Shown here: positions 5,146-5,655 of the stretch, piece after piece
Numbering within the stretch: the stretch's first letter is position 1
Layout: every line of letters begins with the position of its first letter
DNA from: Methanofastidiosum sp.
GTDB lineage: Archaea; Methanobacteriota_B; Thermococci; Methanofastidiosales; Methanofastidiosaceae
Assembly (NCBI GenBank): GCA_013329085.1
Contig: DUKX01000081.1
Coordinates: 1,446-7,100, forward strand
Reading direction: 5' to 3'
DNA: 5,655 nt
Notes under the pieces: model-generated
Databases searched by the model: none
Seen by the model: the letters and a program-made list of their open reading frames with translations, nothing else
What the model was told of the DNA's origin: nothing
Position numbers and translations under genes: made by a program

Positions 5146-5655
5146 TTAAATAATACTTTCTTGTTCAATAATAATAATCCTGTTATCTATGATTGCGCCT
5201 TTGACATTATCGCCTGTTTTTAATTCTCTTTTTAGACGAACTTCATCTCTTGAAACATAAAATGTCTCATAATCGCCTGCTAATTTCATCATCTGGTATC
5301 TTTCAGGCGTAACTTCTGTTACTGAAAGGTCTATTGTCTCAAGCAAATCCTTATCAATTATCCTTATCACCTCTTTTTTGAGATCCTTTTCAAACTCTTT
5401 CCCCTTAATACTTAATTGACTTCCATCTTCAAGAGATGTGAGTTTGAAGTTATCGCCTGCAATGTCAATTAAATACAAATGACCACGATAGTATGCATAT
5501 CTTTGTGTCAAATTTTTTAATCTCACAGATAAAGTTGTCCGGTATATTCTTTTCCCAGTGTCTTTGTCAAGCCCCATAAGTTTATGTGCTTCACCAGTAG
5601 AGCCACTGAATCTCTTGATTAGCTCATTTGCAATCTTTCTTGCGGCAGACAAAGA
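5146..5655 (-). CDS. NMD3-family protein, C-terminal part (5'-truncated by window edge)
   Basis: The reading frame is open to the right edge, so the true start lies outside; the TTG at 5652 is not a credible start because coding sequence continues through it. About 169 residues are visible. They match the later domains of archaeal NMD3-like proteins: a helix SAARKIANELIKRF followed by HKLMGLDKDTGKRIYRTTLSVRL, then the beta-rich OB/SH3-like part with YAYYRGHLYLIDIAGDNFKLTSLEDG and a last segment ending DNRIIIIEQ. The N-terminal zinc-ribbon region expected in the family would be beyond the edge. In eukaryotes NMD3 is the large-subunit export adaptor; in archaea, which have no nucleus, it is thought to act in large-subunit maturation. 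argG follows after 78 bases with its own promoter. Assignment is by recalled family pattern, hence moderate confidence. Confidence 0.72.
   Translation of the reverse strand, partial: SLSAARKIANELIKRFSGSTGEAHKLMGLDKDTGKRIYRTTLSVRLKNLTQRYAYYRGHLYLIDIAGDNFKLTSLEDGSQLSIKGKEFEKDLKKEVIRIIDKDLLETIDLSVTEVTPERYQMMKLAGDYETFYVSRDEVRLKRELKTGDNVKGAIIDNRIIIIEQESII

Noticed and set aside
1..5655. Search for a defence system, mobile element or CRISPR array
   Set aside because: All genes but one fit housekeeping or common families, and no transposase, integrase, direct-repeat array or inverted-repeat ends were seen.

Overview
The window looks like ordinary chromosome from an A+T-rich archaeon, most likely euryarchaeal. 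The evidence is gene content: ribosomal protein eL40, the 18S/16S rRNA modification enzyme Tsr3, the KEOPS subunit Pcc1 and the C-terminal part of an archaeal NMD3-family protein. Several starts also have a TATA-like box about 22-26 bases upstream and no Shine-Dalgarno sequence, the archaeal leaderless layout. I cannot fix the lineage from the sequence alone.

Layout from left to right: a ten-helix EamA/DMT-family transporter (33-902, +); a stand-alone PpiC-like parvulin prolyl isomerase (956-1237, +); a convergent, unrecognised 80-residue protein (1239-1481, -); a HAD phosphatase of the phosphoglycolate-phosphatase type (1601-2191, +); the convergent pair tsr3 and eL40 (2862 down to 2180, -), where eL40 is a 47-residue zinc-ribbon protein; a second HAD phosphatase resembling phosphoserine phosphatase, translationally coupled to pcc1 (2933-3813, +); argininosuccinate synthase argG (5067 down to 3826, -); and an NMD3-like fragment that runs off the right edge (-).

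Three genes belong to the translation apparatus in the broad sense: Tsr3 modifies small-subunit rRNA, eL40 is a large-subunit protein, and Pcc1 belongs to the complex that makes t6A in tRNA. NMD3 family proteins act in large-subunit maturation in eukaryotes. tsr3-eL40 and HAD2-pcc1 are two-gene units transcribed away from each other from a region of about 70 bases. ArgG is a complete arginine-biosynthesis enzyme with its own promoter and a strong oligo-T terminator.

Genes are packed very tightly: stop codons one base apart, a 12-base tail-to-tail overlap, and ATGA and TAATG junctions. I see no tRNA or rRNA gene, CRISPR array, insertion sequence or long repeat, and no gene-free stretch longer than about 120 bases. 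I found no convincing undescribed system. The points most worth a second look are the HAD-pcc1 coupling, the conflicting start signals of the 80-residue gene, the tsr3 start, and the bacterial-type parvulin.
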